A stretch of 64,000 nt of DNA from Microcystis aeruginosa W13-11 (GTDB lineage Bacteria > Cyanobacteriota > Cyanobacteriia > Cyanobacteriales > Microcystaceae): the NCBI GenBank assembly GCA_009995705.1, contig JAADBR010000001.1, positions 1 through 64,000 on the forward strand. The letters run 5' to 3'. The position numbers and the translations under genes were made by a program. The notes beneath the pieces are model-generated. The model was given only the letters and a program-made list of their open reading frames with translations. It did not search any database and was not told where the DNA came from. Positions 63,752 to 64,000 of this stretch are shown piece after piece; within the stretch, counting starts at the first letter, position 1, and the number at the start of each line of letters is the position of its first letter.

Positions 63752-64000
63752 TTAAGTCGATGGGGATACACCGGGCAAGCGTTTATATTTCAAGTAATAG
63801 GCAAAAACTGTTATTAAAGCAATAATTATTGTGCCGATACCCAAATAGTTAGGAACCCAAAAAGCCGCCGCAATGGTGTTAATTTCTCCCGGTTTTAAAT
63901 GCCAAATTAACTGATTATCAACTTGTTCTACCGGGGGATTTAATCCTGAGTCATCTTCAATATTTTGACCAGCGAAGGGAGTCTTTAAAGCGAAGTCGAT
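63752..64000 (-). CDS. DUF3153-like membrane protein, C-terminal end
   Basis: The frame is open to the right edge and gives 83 residues. LIWHLKPGEINTIAAAFWVP precedes a membrane helix (YLGIGTIIIALITVFAYYL) and a basic tail, the C-terminal pattern of cyanobacterial DUF3153 proteins, with most of the protein presumably outside. The start is beyond the window. Confidence 0.7.
   Translation of the reverse strand: MDFALKTPFAGQNIEDDSGLNPPVEQVDNQLIWHLKPGEINTIAAAFWVPNYLGIGTIIIALITVFAYYLKYKRLPGVSPST

Overview
The window reads as chromosomal DNA of a unicellular cyanobacterium, most likely Microcystis or a close relative. Support comes from the split-intein DnaE C-half, the divergent cytochrome c6/plastocyanin pair, an NDH-1MS CO2-uptake operon, tRNA-Ile(CAU) of the chloroplast type, HIP1 octamers (GCGATCGC, e.g. 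3787 and 53052) and a very high load of small non-autonomous mobile elements. The genus is inferred from gene content, not from a database match.

Layout. 0-9.5 kb: the tail of a TnpB gene, dnaE C-half with its intein piece, an M42 peptidase, a TPR membrane protein, an O-antigen-ligase-like protein, a decayed IS66 element carrying a nested MITE, and a PEP-CTERM protein. 9.5-19.1 kb: queC, a UPF0175/DUF3368 toxin-antitoxin pair, a single-chain restriction-modification protein, a DUF3352 protein, petJ and petE facing away from a shared operator region, sdhA and initiator tRNA-Met. 19.1-23.6 kb: a 2OG oxygenase, then a hotspot of small and broken toxin-antitoxin and XisH/XisI genes separated by three copies of a TPR-end sequence. 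23.6-30.4 kb: phosphate uptake (sphX, pstS-pstC-pstA-pstB1-pstB2) with a Pho box. 30.4-35.2 kb: gene remnants, tRNA-Ile(CAU), a CNNM/CBS protein and MltA. 35.6-36.8 kb: an apparently orphan GrrM-type radical SAM peptide maturase.

37-54.5 kb is a surface-glycan region: glycosyltransferases of GT2, GT4 and GT87 type, an FAD sugar-mutase-like oxidoreductase, a sulfotransferase, a flippase and two AlkP-superfamily paralogues. Part of it has been duplicated and is decaying: a second sulfotransferase, a second flippase, a truncated GT4 gene and two Uma2 copies, one carrying a nonsense codon.

54.7-61.8 kb is the inducible CO2-uptake locus ndhR-ndhF3-[carbonic anhydrase]-ndhD3-[BOF protein]-cupA. 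The carbonic anhydrase gene is interrupted by a 93-bp MITE that is base-for-base identical to a copy 33 kb away. The window ends with a MazF remnant, fructose-1,6-bisphosphatase and the end of a DUF3153 gene.

The strongest signals beyond ordinary annotation are the recently active 93-bp MITE, a MITE family with 9-bp target duplications, the toxin-antitoxin hotspot with mirror-image nonsense mutations, the duplicated glycan cassette with a sharp identity boundary, and the putative pseudo-phosphohydrolase pair. No CRISPR array, rRNA operon or prophage was seen.
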